From contig JAEERP010000016.1 in the NCBI GenBank assembly GCA_016285885.1, positions 1 through 57,451 of the forward strand: a stretch of DNA of 57,451 nt. Reading direction: 5' to 3'. A program made the position numbers and the translations under genes. The notes beneath the pieces are model-generated. The model did no database searches. It was given only the letters and a program-made list of their open reading frames with translations, and was not told where the DNA came from. Positions 1 through 8,034 of this stretch are shown in pieces (position 1 is the stretch's first letter; the number at the start of each line of letters is the position of its first letter). The DNA comes from Paludibacteraceae bacterium (GTDB lineage: Bacteria; Bacteroidota; Bacteroidia; Bacteroidales; Paludibacteraceae).

Positions 1-1473
1 GAGATCGCCGAGATCACGTGGAACACTGCGGGAAAGGTGACGAAAGTGAGCCGCATCGAAGGCAGTGGCAAACCCGACCTCCAGTTCGACTACGACGCTA
101 TTGGCCAGCGCATCGCCAAGAAGGTCATCAACAAGAACGTGACCACGGGCGACAAATTCGTGACGACCTACTATGTGCGTGACTCACATGGCAACGTGCT
201 GGCGGTTTATGAGAAGAAGGAGGATGCCACGGGCGCTGGAGAGTTCCTGCTGAAGGAGCGCCACCTGTACGGGGCTGGCCGTTTGGGCATGGTCTCACAG
301 AACGTCTCCTTGGCGCAGTTCAATACGACGACAGCGGATCCAACACAAAATTCGACCACCCCTCAGCTCGGCGATACCCATTATGAACTGACCAACCACC
401 TCGGCAACGTGATGGCGGTGATCACCGACAAAGCGACCGCCGATAGTACGCCAATGATAGCGAGCCTTTCGGACTACTATCCGTATGGTATGACGGAGCC
501 GGGGAGAAGTTATAGCGCAGGCAATTATCGCTATGGCTACACTGGTCATGAGAAGGAGAATAATCTCTCGGATGGGGTTTATACTACGGAGTATAGATTG
601 TATGATGCAAGACTGGGAAGGTGGTTGAGTGTAGACCCGATGTTTGCGAAGTATTCTGGAATTAGTTCTTATAATTATTGTGCGGGGGATCCTATTAGAT
701 ATAAAGACAAATGTGGTGATGATAGAAAGGATATCGTACTGGGAATGTTTGCCGCTGTTTGGGACAATGAAACATTGGGGGCTTATGATTTCTTGGGATT
801 TACCAATCCGCGGGAATACCTCCAAAGATATGTTTCTGACCCTCGAGATTATAATAGAGGACAAGATGCAGGTGACGCCCTTTCCATAGAACTTTCTTTA
901 ATAGAAATGGGAACAGGTGCGACTATGCAGACAACAGGTGAGGGGGCTATGGCTTTGGGTGTTGTTGCTGCTCCAGAATCAGGTGGAACATCTCTTCTTG
1001 TTTCAGGTGGTGGCGTTGTCATTTCCGCAGAAGGAACCGCTCTTCTTTTGCATGGTTCAGCTGTGATGATGATGTCTAAAAACAACTATGCGAATAAAAA
1101 AGGTCGCATGAATGAGAGTTCATCAGGTAATGCAAGTTCTGGAGGTGGAAAAAATACAGGAAGCGGAAAGAATAGTTCTAAAAACTCTAGTGCCTCGAAT
1201 GAGAAAAATACATTTACGCAAAAACATGGGCCGAATGGATCAAATGAACCTCATAAGGTAACCACTGAAATTCCTGATGGATATAAAAAAATTAAGGAAA
1301 GAACTAAGGGAGGAGGTGCTCCTGTATACTCTAATGGGAAAAATTATATATCCCCAGATCTTGACGGCCATAATGGGGGAATGTGGAAAATGGCAAAATC
1401 TGTGGATGATTTAGGAAGTAAGTCTACAAGAATGGGGACTTATGATGCTAAACTAAATAGAATTGGAGATTGA
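1..1473 (+). CDS. RHS-repeat polymorphic toxin, C-terminal part (5' end outside window)
   Basis: The frame is open from base 1, so the gene starts upstream. The encoded part holds the last RHS/YD repeats and then the Bacteroidota RHS-associated core (YRYGYTGHEKE followed by YRLYDARLGRWLSVDP, about bases 520-640), where the cargo domain is normally fixed. After it come a glycine-rich hydrophobic stretch (about bases 900-1070), a Ser/Asn/Gly linker, and a terminal domain with DLDGHNGGMWKMAKS and GTYDAKLNRIGD. That domain resembles the Ntox21 family, predicted RNase toxins of polymorphic toxin systems. Base composition drops from GC-rich to AT-rich close to the core, as expected for an exchangeable tip. 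The RHS assignment is firm; the toxin family is from memory of its motifs. Such proteins are exported and deliver the tip to competitors; the export route is not visible here. Confidence 0.9.
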   Translation, partial: EIAEITWNTAGKVTKVSRIEGSGKPDLQFDYDAIGQRIAKKVINKNVTTGDKFVTTYYVRDSHGNVLAVYEKKEDATGAGEFLLKERHLYGAGRLGMVSQNVSLAQFNTTTADPTQNSTTPQLGDTHYELTNHLGNVMAVITDKATADSTPMIASLSDYYPYGMTEPGRSYSAGNYRYGYTGHEKENNLSDGVYTTEYRLYDARLGRWLSVDPMFAKYSGISSYNYCAGDPIRYKDKCGDDRKDIVLGMFAAVWDNETLGAYDFLGFTNPREYLQRYVSDPRDYNRGQDAGDALSIELSLIEMGTGATMQTTGEGAMALGVVAAPESGGTSLLVSGGGVVISAEGTALLLHGSAVMMMSKNNYANKKGRMNESSSGNASSGGGKNTGSGKNSSKNSSASNEKNTFTQKHGPNGSNEPHKVTTEIPDGYKKIKERTKGGGAPVYSNGKNYISPDLDGHNGGMWKMAKSVDDLGSKSTRMGTYDAKLNRIGD

Positions 1474-1474
1474 C

Positions 1475-2008
1475 ATGCGGATAAAAGAACGAGTTATTGT
1501 AAAGTATAATCCTAAGTATTATGATGCGAAGGGGGTATATACTAAAGATGAATGGACAGAATTCTCCGACATTGGTAGGGAATTCGAGGGGAAACGCCTA
1601 TCTTTAGAAGAGTACTTAGAAGTGGAAAACCACTTTATAGCATTTGTCGAGGATTGTCTAGACGTCGCAGGATGTCGTTATCTGACAATAGATTGGAGCT
1701 GGGAATACGAGAAAAAAGTTTTTAGGGATCGTATTAAAGGCGTTTGTAAATTGGATCCGAATTTTGACGAATCGGAATGTATGACGTTGATCCATGAAAT
1801 CGAGGAGAAAAATAGGATCTCGATTCCCATTGCCATGTACTTGTTTAGACTCATGTTACGTAATTCGTTTAACTTAAGTCTCAGTAATAGGAAAAGAAGG
1901 ATTAAGTTCTATATGGGTTATGAATACTATCTGCATTTCTTTACATGCATAGACAGTGAAACCCTAAAAGAGATTGCGGGGAAACATAATTTGTATGTCG
2001 TGTGGTAG
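1475..2008 (+). CDS. Probable cognate immunity protein for the RHS toxin tip
   Basis: The 177-residue protein begins one base after the toxin stop codon (TGA at 1471, ATG at 1475), the standard toxin-immunity arrangement. It has no signal peptide and no membrane segment, so it should be cytoplasmic, where it would neutralise the toxin in kin cells. It is acidic and aromatic-rich, with clusters such as IDWSWEYEKK and FYMGYEYYLHFF. I do not recognise a named Imm family. The start MRIKER is preferred because an earlier in-frame GTG/ATG-type start would lie inside the toxin gene. Function is inferred from position only. Confidence 0.75.
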   Translation: MRIKERVIVKYNPKYYDAKGVYTKDEWTEFSDIGREFEGKRLSLEEYLEVENHFIAFVEDCLDVAGCRYLTIDWSWEYEKKVFRDRIKGVCKLDPNFDESECMTLIHEIEEKNRISIPIAMYLFRLMLRNSFNLSLSNRKRRIKFYMGYEYYLHFFTCIDSETLKEIAGKHNLYVVW

Positions 2009-2040
2009 CCATTGGAGTGAATGAATCAAAAAAGAAATCA

Positions 2041-2724
2041 ATGACACGGAAGAATATGGACAATGATGTGAGTCTTAATGACGGTGTTTCGATGTCTGGT
2101 GAGATAAGTGGACATTCCTATGTGGATCTCGGACTAAAAAGCGGTTTGAAATGGGCCACCTACAATGTGGGGGCCCATAAGCCAACCGAATTTGGCGACT
2201 ATTTTGCATGGGGTGAGACTACTCCCAAGAATGACTATAGATGGGAAACGTATAAATGGTGTTTGGATAATCATAAAACTCAATCAAAATATTGTACATC
2301 GCATAAGTATGGGGATGTGGATAATAAGGTCGTACTAGATGAGGAAGATGATGTAGCCACTGTGAAATGGGGGAAAGAATGGCGTATGCCTTCCATCGCA
2401 GAATTAACTGAATTGTATAAAAATTGCAATTGGGAATATGTAGTAGACTTTAACGGCAGTGGCGTCGCAGGATTGTTTGGAACCAGTAAAAGAAACAAAC
2501 GAACTATATTTTTCCCTGCGGCGGGATATAGATGCCTCACGCATTTCGGGAAAGTTGGCGAATACAGTTATATCTGGTCATCTTCGCTTGACAAGAAATA
2601 TCCTGACGGAGGCTATAGCTTAGGATTTTGGGAATTAGGCGGAAATTTGAAAGGCGATTACCGCATGTATGGACAAAGTGTACGAGCTGTTGTAAAAAAT
2701 AAGGTGTGTGATTTAGTAATATGA
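2041..2724 (+). CDS. FISUMP-domain protein
   Basis: The protein carries a FISUMP domain (Fibrobacter succinogenes major paralogous domain), shown by YVDLGLKSGLKWATYNVGA, FGDYFAWGETTPK, WRMPSIAEL, FFPAAGYR, YIWSSS and the terminal SVRAVVK. No signal peptide is visible with the ATG at 2041; GTG codons at 2002 and 2017 are possible earlier starts. FISUMP proteins are usually secreted or lipoproteins, so a copy without a leader inside a row of immunity-like genes is odd. Its last four bases (ATGA) overlap the start of the next gene, implying translational coupling with the Imm26-like protein. The domain call is solid. The biochemical role of FISUMP domains is not established. Confidence 0.8.
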   Translation: MTRKNMDNDVSLNDGVSMSGEISGHSYVDLGLKSGLKWATYNVGAHKPTEFGDYFAWGETTPKNDYRWETYKWCLDNHKTQSKYCTSHKYGDVDNKVVLDEEDDVATVKWGKEWRMPSIAELTELYKNCNWEYVVDFNGSGVAGLFGTSKRNKRTIFFPAAGYRCLTHFGKVGEYSYIWSSSLDKKYPDGGYSLGFWELGGNLKGDYRMYGQSVRAVVKNKVCDLVI

Positions 2725-3191
2725 AACGACAGAGATTAACGGTAGGAGCCATAGTTGAGATTAACGTATATGATGAATACTATTGCTATGCGCAAATATT
2801 AGGGCTTAGCAATCTGGCATTCTTTGACTATAGGACTAAAGAACATCTTGAAGATTTTTCTGTTCTAAGTAATTGTAATATATTATTCATACTGTGTGTA
2901 TATAACGATGTTATAACTCAAGGCCATTGGTTGAAAGTTGGCAAATTACCGATAAGGGAAGAACTCCAGATTTTGCCAATGAAGTTTATCTATCATGAAT
3001 TTGACAAGTTGCAATTTGAGCTATACAACACTAATACGGGAGAAATTACTCCAAGCACGAAAGAGGAATGTAGAGGTTTGGAGTGTTGCGCTGTATGGGA
3101 TTATGGCTGTGTTGAAGATAGATTACGAGACCATTATAATGGAGTTCCATGCATTTGGTTGAAGGAAGAGTATGAAATCTTTAAAGACTAA
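2721..3191 (+). CDS. Imm26-like immunity protein
   Basis: The 156-residue protein opens with QRLTVGAIVEINVYDEYYCY and continues with AQILGLSNLAFFDYR, the small beta-barrel N-terminal pattern of the Imm26 family (a G-x-I-x-x-I strand, then a Y-x-Y-A-Q-I/V-L strand). The GHWLKVGKLPI segment matches the family's middle part. Imm26 proteins sit in polymorphic toxin loci and are thought to bind and block a partner toxin. No toxin gene precedes it here, so it would be an orphan immunity gene, unless the coupled FISUMP protein is part of the same unit. The family assignment is from motif memory. Confidence 0.65.
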   Translation: MKRQRLTVGAIVEINVYDEYYCYAQILGLSNLAFFDYRTKEHLEDFSVLSNCNILFILCVYNDVITQGHWLKVGKLPIREELQILPMKFIYHEFDKLQFELYNTNTGEITPSTKEECRGLECCAVWDYGCVEDRLRDHYNGVPCIWLKEEYEIFKD

Positions 3192-3316
3192 ATTCTGTCG
3201 AATTTCAGAGGCAAGACAACTTAAAAAAAAATCCTTAATTTAGCAGACATGAAGAGTGAATATTAAATAGAGGTTATAACTTTAAATGAATAAATAAATA
3301 CAATGTTTATTGGTTT

Positions 3317-3997
3317 ATGAGTTCAAAAGAATTGTTAGAAAAAATAATTTCACTGCTGTCTGCAGACGATTTTTTCCGAGATTTTAAATTTCGGAAAAGC
3401 GATTGTAGCTTTATTTCAAAAAATGGCGGACTAAAAAACATAGTGGAGATTCAGCATTGGACTAAATATGATGAACTTGTATTATATCCATCGTTTTGTG
3501 CCCATTTTGATGTCTTGCTAAATTGGTTCAAAAAATACAGTTTCAAAACCATACAAGACCAAAAAGTTGCTTACAGTTTTGGATTCACAAGTCGTATGTT
3601 AGGCTATAACTCAAGTTATTATGAATTTGGTTTGGATGGGAATGACTTTAATTCGAAATTTGATTCTTTCAAAAAAGAATTAATTGAGTGTTCTAATTGG
3701 GTATTTACGAATTATGCGACGTTAGACCTTGCCTATCAACAAGAAATAATTCCTTTGTTGAATGGGGAAAAGGAAATGCCTGATGGGGGAATTGAGTGGG
3801 CCTTTATCGATTTGACATTGTGCAGGATTGTGTCACCTCAGAATTATGATGTTTTTAAGAAAATGATTTTGGAAAGGATTGAATTCTTGCATGGTAGAAA
3901 CGAGCCTAATCTTGCACACTATTACGATAATTTAGACGAAATAATCTCTTACATGGAAAGTTTAAGCGTCGAGGAATTAGAGAAGTGCAAATTGTAG
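3317..3997 (+). CDS. Unrecognised protein in immunity gene bank
   Basis: The 226-residue protein has no signal peptide or transmembrane segment, so it is probably cytoplasmic. The N-terminal half has alternating hydrophobic strands and aromatic clusters (VEIQHWTKYDELVLYP, SFCAHFDVLLNWFKKY). The C-terminal third is helical and acidic and ends in YMESLSVEELEKCKL. I recognise no family with certainty. The AT-rich composition, the same strand as the RHS gene and the row of similarly sized genes suggest an orphan immunity protein. A 125-bp AT-rich gap separates it from the upstream gene, so it may have its own promoter. Confidence 0.7.
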   Translation: MSSKELLEKIISLLSADDFFRDFKFRKSDCSFISKNGGLKNIVEIQHWTKYDELVLYPSFCAHFDVLLNWFKKYSFKTIQDQKVAYSFGFTSRMLGYNSSYYEFGLDGNDFNSKFDSFKKELIECSNWVFTNYATLDLAYQQEIIPLLNGEKEMPDGGIEWAFIDLTLCRIVSPQNYDVFKKMILERIEFLHGRNEPNLAHYYDNLDEIISYMESLSVEELEKCKL

Positions 3998-4012
3998 GTT
4001 GATGGCAATGTC

Positions 4013-4594
4013 ATGAATTTAGATTTTGATTTATTTAGTTTTTCAGTTTTTCAGGCGGAGGGACTGGCTGATTTCGAGAAGGCGATTGCCGACATCTTTG
4101 AAGGCAAAGGCATGGTTGAAATCAGTCATGAGCCTTTTGCTATTGGAGATTATTTCTATCCAGAGTACAATCCAAGGGAGCTTGTCTGTTCGTGTTGGAA
4201 AACGGGATTATTCCCCAATTATATATTTTTCACATCTAATTTGGAAGATGGTTGGTACTCTTTGTTTAATTGTATCCATGAGAAATTGAAATGCAATAGC
4301 ATTTTTTGCCGAATGTCGGGAAAGGTGGACTATCCAGCGTATACCTTTTTTTATTTTGACGATAAAATGAACGAAAGGTATATTCAGTCGCTTAAAGATG
4401 ATCCACGGTGGGTCTTTTGTCAACAAGGCACACCTCTCTGGTTCGAAGACACTTCTCATTACGAGAAAAAAATGAAGAAAGACAGAATGAATAATGAAAT
4501 AATTATAGATTATCTTTCAAAGCTAGGAATCGATTTCATGAAGATTGACGAAAATATAACGGAACAATTCACATGTAAAGTTATATTTCGTTGA
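4013..4594 (+). CDS. Unrecognised protein in immunity gene bank
   Basis: The 193-residue protein starts 15 bp after the previous stop, so the two are probably co-transcribed. It is predicted cytoplasmic, with no leader and no membrane segment. It contains many aromatics and cysteines in its middle (FYPEYNPRELVCSCWKTG, FNCIHEKLKCNSIFCRMSG) and the acidic strand FFYFDDKMNERY. The N-terminal segment EGLADFEKAIADIFEGKG looks helical. No family is recognised. Position and composition suggest an immunity-type protein; this is inference only. Confidence 0.7.
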   Translation: MNLDFDLFSFSVFQAEGLADFEKAIADIFEGKGMVEISHEPFAIGDYFYPEYNPRELVCSCWKTGLFPNYIFFTSNLEDGWYSLFNCIHEKLKCNSIFCRMSGKVDYPAYTFFYFDDKMNERYIQSLKDDPRWVFCQQGTPLWFEDTSHYEKKMKKDRMNNEIIIDYLSKLGIDFMKIDENITEQFTCKVIFR

Positions 4595-4748
4595 AATGAT
4601 TGATTGTGGCGAGGAAGATGCATAATTCTGCCGAGATTCGAACCAATTGCTAATTTGGGAAATAAACCTTACATTAGTAGATTTGAATAAAGGGAATCTG
4701 GGAAGTATAGCAGATTCTTTTGTGTGCAATGAAAAACAGGGGGGTATT

Positions 4749-5222
4749 ATGAGTGAAGATATTTTTATGAGTATATTCAGAGGAAACGTACAGGAGTACT
4801 TTAGCCTAATTCCTGACGCTGATGTCGATGCGTGTCAGGGTAAAATCCCATTGTTACATTATGCATTAAGCCAACAGGATAAATATTCGGAAGAGATAGT
4901 TCTGGATTTGATCCGTCGAGGCGCAGACATAAATAAAACGGATGATTGTGGTCGAACTCCACTGGAAATCTGTTGTTGGCATCATAGAATTGAGGTCGCT
5001 AAAATCCTTTTGGGGAAAGGAGCGATAGTCAATACTGTAGATAAATGGGGGAACAATCCTTTGTGGAGAACTGTTTTTAAATGCGATTACGAAATGGCCC
5101 GTTTGTTGATGGAATATGGAGCCGATCCCGACAGCAAAAATAAAGTGGGTAAGTCCCCTCTTGATTTCGCGAACACGCGGAATGATGAAAAAATGGTTGT
5201 CATATTAACCCGTAAGGCATGA
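4749..5222 (+). CDS. Ankyrin-repeat protein, probable immunity protein
   Basis: The start at 4749 (MSEDIFMSIFRGN) follows a G-rich Shine-Dalgarno-like sequence (CAGGGGGGT); the open frame extends further upstream but without coding character. The 157-residue protein is made of ankyrin repeats, visible as GADINKTDDCGRTPLEICCW, GAIVNTVDKWGNNPLWRTVF and GADPDSKNKVGKSPLDFA, each followed by a helix pair. Ankyrin proteins of this size are a known type of immunity protein in polymorphic toxin loci, where they act by direct binding. Its stop overlaps the next start (ATGA), so the two are coupled. Confidence 0.8.
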   Translation: MSEDIFMSIFRGNVQEYFSLIPDADVDACQGKIPLLHYALSQQDKYSEEIVLDLIRRGADINKTDDCGRTPLEICCWHHRIEVAKILLGKGAIVNTVDKWGNNPLWRTVFKCDYEMARLLMEYGADPDSKNKVGKSPLDFANTRNDEKMVVILTRKA

Positions 5223-5920
5223 AACTGAAAAAAGCGAAATTAATATCCATATTAAAACAAGACTTGGAATCTCTTGGGTTCGTGTATTTCCGAGATTCTA
5301 GTCCTCTATTTCAAGGAACTTTCTATATGAAAGTTGAAGGGGATATGTTCCTTGCACTATGCCTTGTCATAAATAGATTTTATGATTCTTTGTTTACGGC
5401 TTCTTATTACCTTTCTCCGACCACATGCGTTGGCGCCACATGGGGAGATATTCCGAAGGATTCCTATGAGAGGCCTGGGTATATTCTTACAGAAAACGAG
5501 TTCGTTCAGTTTTCAAAGGATGGTAATTTAATGGCGAGAGACATATGGTTTGATGGTTTTGATGAAAATGATGTAAATGATTTCATCCAAATAATCAAAC
5601 TGACGTATAAGAGATTTGCGTCTAACCTTGATTTGAGGGAAAGGATAGAACAAAGCAAAGATGTGAGAGTATTGGTAACCCTTTCACGGAAAACGTTGGA
5701 ACTTGTGGCCAGACGTGAATTTGATGAGGGTTTAGAATACCAGCCGGAAAAAGAGATTGATGGTGTCCCTCTTGATTGGTTCAGGGCTTCAGAAACTGCT
5801 CTTAGGAAAGAGGGTTACATTCTAAACAAACATACGGTTAGAGGATTTGCTGCTGATGCATATAGGCAATTCTGTCTTTCAAAGGATGGTAATCCCGTGT
5901 ACACAAAGTCTAATCCCTGA
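5219..5920 (+). CDS. Unrecognised protein, DUF4304-like features, immunity bank
   Basis: The start overlaps the stop of the ankyrin gene by four bases. The N-terminus (LISILKQDLESLGFVYFRDS followed by LFQGTFYMKV) resembles the DUF4304-type fold found among immunity-like proteins: a helix, then strands ending in a large hydrophobic sheet. The pattern ATWGDIPKDSYERPGYIL and the helical segment NDVNDFIQIIKLTYKRFASN follow. No catalytic motif is seen. The protein is 233 residues long and probably cytoplasmic. The family resemblance is tentative; the genomic setting is the stronger argument for an immunity role. Confidence 0.65.
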   Translation: MKLKKAKLISILKQDLESLGFVYFRDSSPLFQGTFYMKVEGDMFLALCLVINRFYDSLFTASYYLSPTTCVGATWGDIPKDSYERPGYILTENEFVQFSKDGNLMARDIWFDGFDENDVNDFIQIIKLTYKRFASNLDLRERIEQSKDVRVLVTLSRKTLELVARREFDEGLEYQPEKEIDGVPLDWFRASETALRKEGYILNKHTVRGFAADAYRQFCLSKDGNPVYTKSNP

Positions 5921-5927
5921 AATTGTC

Positions 5928-6260
5928 ATGAAAAAACTTTTTAAACGTATAGTCATAATAGTGATTTGTCTTGTCACTTTTTTATGGTTGACAACCCGAT
6001 GTAGGCATTGGATGGTAGAAAGAGAAGAAGAACAATATAGAAAAGAGGGTGGTTGTATGATTTCAACCGTTGAAAAATTTCGCACTACGCATAATCGGTT
6101 GCCCGAGGATATGTCAGAATTGGGAATGGGAGATGATAGTGGATTTGGACCTTTTTACGTAAAGCGCGACAGTAATAAGTACGAGGTTTTTTTCGGTTTA
6201 GGTTTTGATGAGAATTACGTGTATGATTCAGAAACGAAAGAATGGAAGTACACGTATTAG
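5928..6260 (+). CDS. Small single-pass membrane protein
   Basis: The 110-residue protein starts with basic residues and one membrane segment (KRIVIIVICLVTFLWL, residues about 7-22). An exported domain follows, containing FRTTHNRLPEDMSELG, GPFYVKRD and YEVFFGLGFDENYVYDS. The organisation (short anchor, then a soluble domain with R-L-P-x-x-x-S-E-L) recalls pseudopilin-like accessory proteins but lacks a clear prepilin peptidase site. It lies seven bases after the previous stop and is probably the last gene of the immunity-bank transcript. Function unknown. Confidence 0.65.
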   Translation: MKKLFKRIVIIVICLVTFLWLTTRCRHWMVEREEEQYRKEGGCMISTVEKFRTTHNRLPEDMSELGMGDDSGFGPFYVKRDSNKYEVFFGLGFDENYVYDSETKEWKYTY

Positions 6261-6339
6261 CAGTTATGAAGGGCAATGTAATTTATCATTGGTGTTATAT
6301 GCGGTGTATAAGGTTGAATGTCATCCGTAAAGATAATTT

Positions 6340-6378
6340 TTTATACAAATTCGGAATGCTATTCCAAAAATGTATAAA
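6340..6378. repeat. Imperfect palindrome overlapping promoter (copy 1)
   Basis: Arms of 18 bases (TTTATACAAATTCGGAAT and its near-complement) flank GCT; 15 of 18 positions pair. The right arm runs into TGTATAAATTTG, which contains a Bacteroidota -7 element (TAAATTTG at 6375-6382) 27 bp before the ATPase start. The arrangement suggests an operator over the promoter of the downstream gene. A perfect version of the same palindrome lies after the gene (7657-7695). Confidence 0.75.
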
Positions 6379-6409
6379 TTTGCGCAAAAACAACAAACAA
6401 TAATAGGAC

Positions 6410-7627
6410 ATGGCATATATAAAGCGAGCAATAGAAGAACACTTGATGTATCTGGCGCAGCACTTCCCTGTTGTGGCATTAACCGGTGCCAGACAGACTG
6501 GCAAAACGACTGTCATGAATCAGGTCTTCAATGACATAGAGGGCATCAAATATGTCACGCTTGATTACCCGATGCTGAGGAACCTGGCACAGACAGACCC
6601 CGAATTGTTTCTGCAGCAATATCCTGCGCCCGTGATAATCGATGAAATACAGTATGCCCCTCAGTTGTTTCCATATATCAAAATACGAGTCGACAATGAC
6701 AGGAAAAACGGACAGTATTTTCTAACGGGTTCGCAAATGTTCGGTTTCATGGAGAATGTGAGCGAATCGTTGGCCGGCAGAGTGGCGGTAGTCTCCTTTT
6801 ATTCCATGAGCCGTGCGGAAATATTGGGAGAAAAAGAAATCCCTTTCTTGCCGACGAACCATTTCAAAGTGCAGTCTGACGAAACAATCACTACAATCTT
6901 CGATAAGATATACAGGGGAAGTATGCCCCAAATGATCGCCGACCCTATGCTTACCCCCGAAACCTATTATGGAGGATATGTCCAAACATACATCGAAAGA
7001 GACATACGCCAAATGCTTGAAATCAAGAAGGAGTCTGAATTCCTGCGCTTTATTTCTTGTGCGGCCGCCCGTACAGGACAGGAACTGAATCTGAACAATA
7101 TGGCAAAAGATGTTGGAATCGACTCCAAAACTGCGGAAAGATGGCTCTCATTATTGACGACATCTGGTCTGGTGTACTTGTTGAATCCCTACTCGGACAA
7201 CACGTTGAAACGCATTGTGAAACGTCCGAAATTATATTTCATGGATACTGGACTTGCTTGTTACCTGAGCTTCTGGAATAATCCACGAACGTTGGAAACC
7301 TCGGCAATGGCTGGTGCCATGTTTGAGACATACGTCGTTTCAGAGATTATCAAGCAGTATTCCAACAATGGGTTAAACGTCAAAAGCAGACTTTGTTACT
7401 ATAGAGATAACAACGGCGTTGAAATTGATTTGATAATCATTCAGGACGGGAATCTATGCCCTATTGAAATTAAGAAAAGCGCCGACCCAGGCAATGCGGC
7501 ACTGAAAAACTTCAAGGTTTTTTCCAAGTTCAAAGAAAATGCATGCGAAGCTGCGGTCGTTTGCTTGTCTCCTATCGTCTGTTCTCTCGACAATAGGAAC
7601 AAAATCATTCCAATTGGCGTTATATAA
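6410..7627 (+). CDS. AAA_14 / DUF4143 family ATPase
   Basis: The N-terminal AAA domain has a Walker A motif (GARQTGKTT, residues about 26-34), a Walker B-type motif (PAPVIIDEIQYAP) and a sensor-like FLTGSQ. The C-terminal half is the DUF4143 domain: a winged-helix-like region (LNLNNMAKDVGIDSKTAERWLSLL was read across this point) and a nuclease-like fold with GVEIDLIIIQDGNLCPIEIK, in which the E-x-D ... E-x-K spacing recalls PD-(D/E)xK enzymes. Length (405 residues) is usual. These multi-copy prokaryotic ATPases have no settled function. The gene is monocistronic and bracketed by two palindromes. The next start is about 400 bp away. Confidence 0.88.
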   Translation: MAYIKRAIEEHLMYLAQHFPVVALTGARQTGKTTVMNQVFNDIEGIKYVTLDYPMLRNLAQTDPELFLQQYPAPVIIDEIQYAPQLFPYIKIRVDNDRKNGQYFLTGSQMFGFMENVSESLAGRVAVVSFYSMSRAEILGEKEIPFLPTNHFKVQSDETITTIFDKIYRGSMPQMIADPMLTPETYYGGYVQTYIERDIRQMLEIKKESEFLRFISCAAARTGQELNLNNMAKDVGIDSKTAERWLSLLTTSGLVYLLNPYSDNTLKRIVKRPKLYFMDTGLACYLSFWNNPRTLETSAMAGAMFETYVVSEIIKQYSNNGLNVKSRLCYYRDNNGVEIDLIIIQDGNLCPIEIKKSADPGNAALKNFKVFSKFKENACEAAVVCLSPIVCSLDNRNKIIPIGVI

Positions 7628-7656
7628 CCATTTGATTTTAAGTAAATTATATATTT

Positions 7657-7695
7657 TTTATACAAATTCGGAATGGTATTCCGAATTTGTATAAA
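7657..7695. repeat. Perfect 18-bp-arm palindrome (copy 2)
   Basis: TTTATACAAATTCGGAAT, then GGT, then the exact reverse complement ATTCCGAATTTGTATAAA. It starts 30 bp after the ATPase stop. The left 29 bases match the copy in front of the gene (6336-6365) at all but one position, in the same orientation. It could be a transcription stop signal (no T-run follows), an operator, or the end of a mobile cassette. Confidence 0.85.
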
Positions 7696-8034
7696 CCTTC
7701 AAGGGGCAGAATTCCTCTTTCCCGATAGAAAAACAAGCATAACCTCATCAAAGGAGAATCTAAAGACATAACCGAGATTTAATATGTGATGCCACATTCC
7801 CTTTTGCCTGATTAACGTGTGTGCAAATAGGTGCGGGATCATGCTTTAAAATCAATTGTTTGAATCACGAAAAAAAATTATATCTTTGTTCGGTTGACTA
7901 AAAAAAGGAAAACATGTACATGCCTGGAACTGCGTTGCCCAATAATTTTTGAAAACCTAAATATGACGGGAAGAGAAAAGCAGGACTGAAATGTTGTTCA
8001 AGAAAAAGAAGTTTCACAAATAAAGATTACGCTT
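7696..8034. other. Gene-free stretch with promoter and three tiny frames
   Basis: No protein gene of normal size is visible. The stretch contains the promoter at 7859-7888 and, in the presumed leader of the next gene, three very short start-to-stop frames (7914-7952, 7963-7989 and 7991-8023; the last reads MLFKKKKFHK). They may be chance or leader peptides. The A-rich sequence before 8035 is compatible with translation start there. Confidence 0.5.
7859..7888 (+). promoter_or_regulatory. Bacteroidota-type promoter for the 8035 gene
   Basis: TTTG at 7859-7862 and TATCTTTG at 7881-7888 are separated by 18 bp, matching the TTTG / TAnnTTTG consensus of the Bacteroidota primary sigma factor. Transcription should begin near 7895, leaving a leader of about 140 nt. 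Confidence 0.75.
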
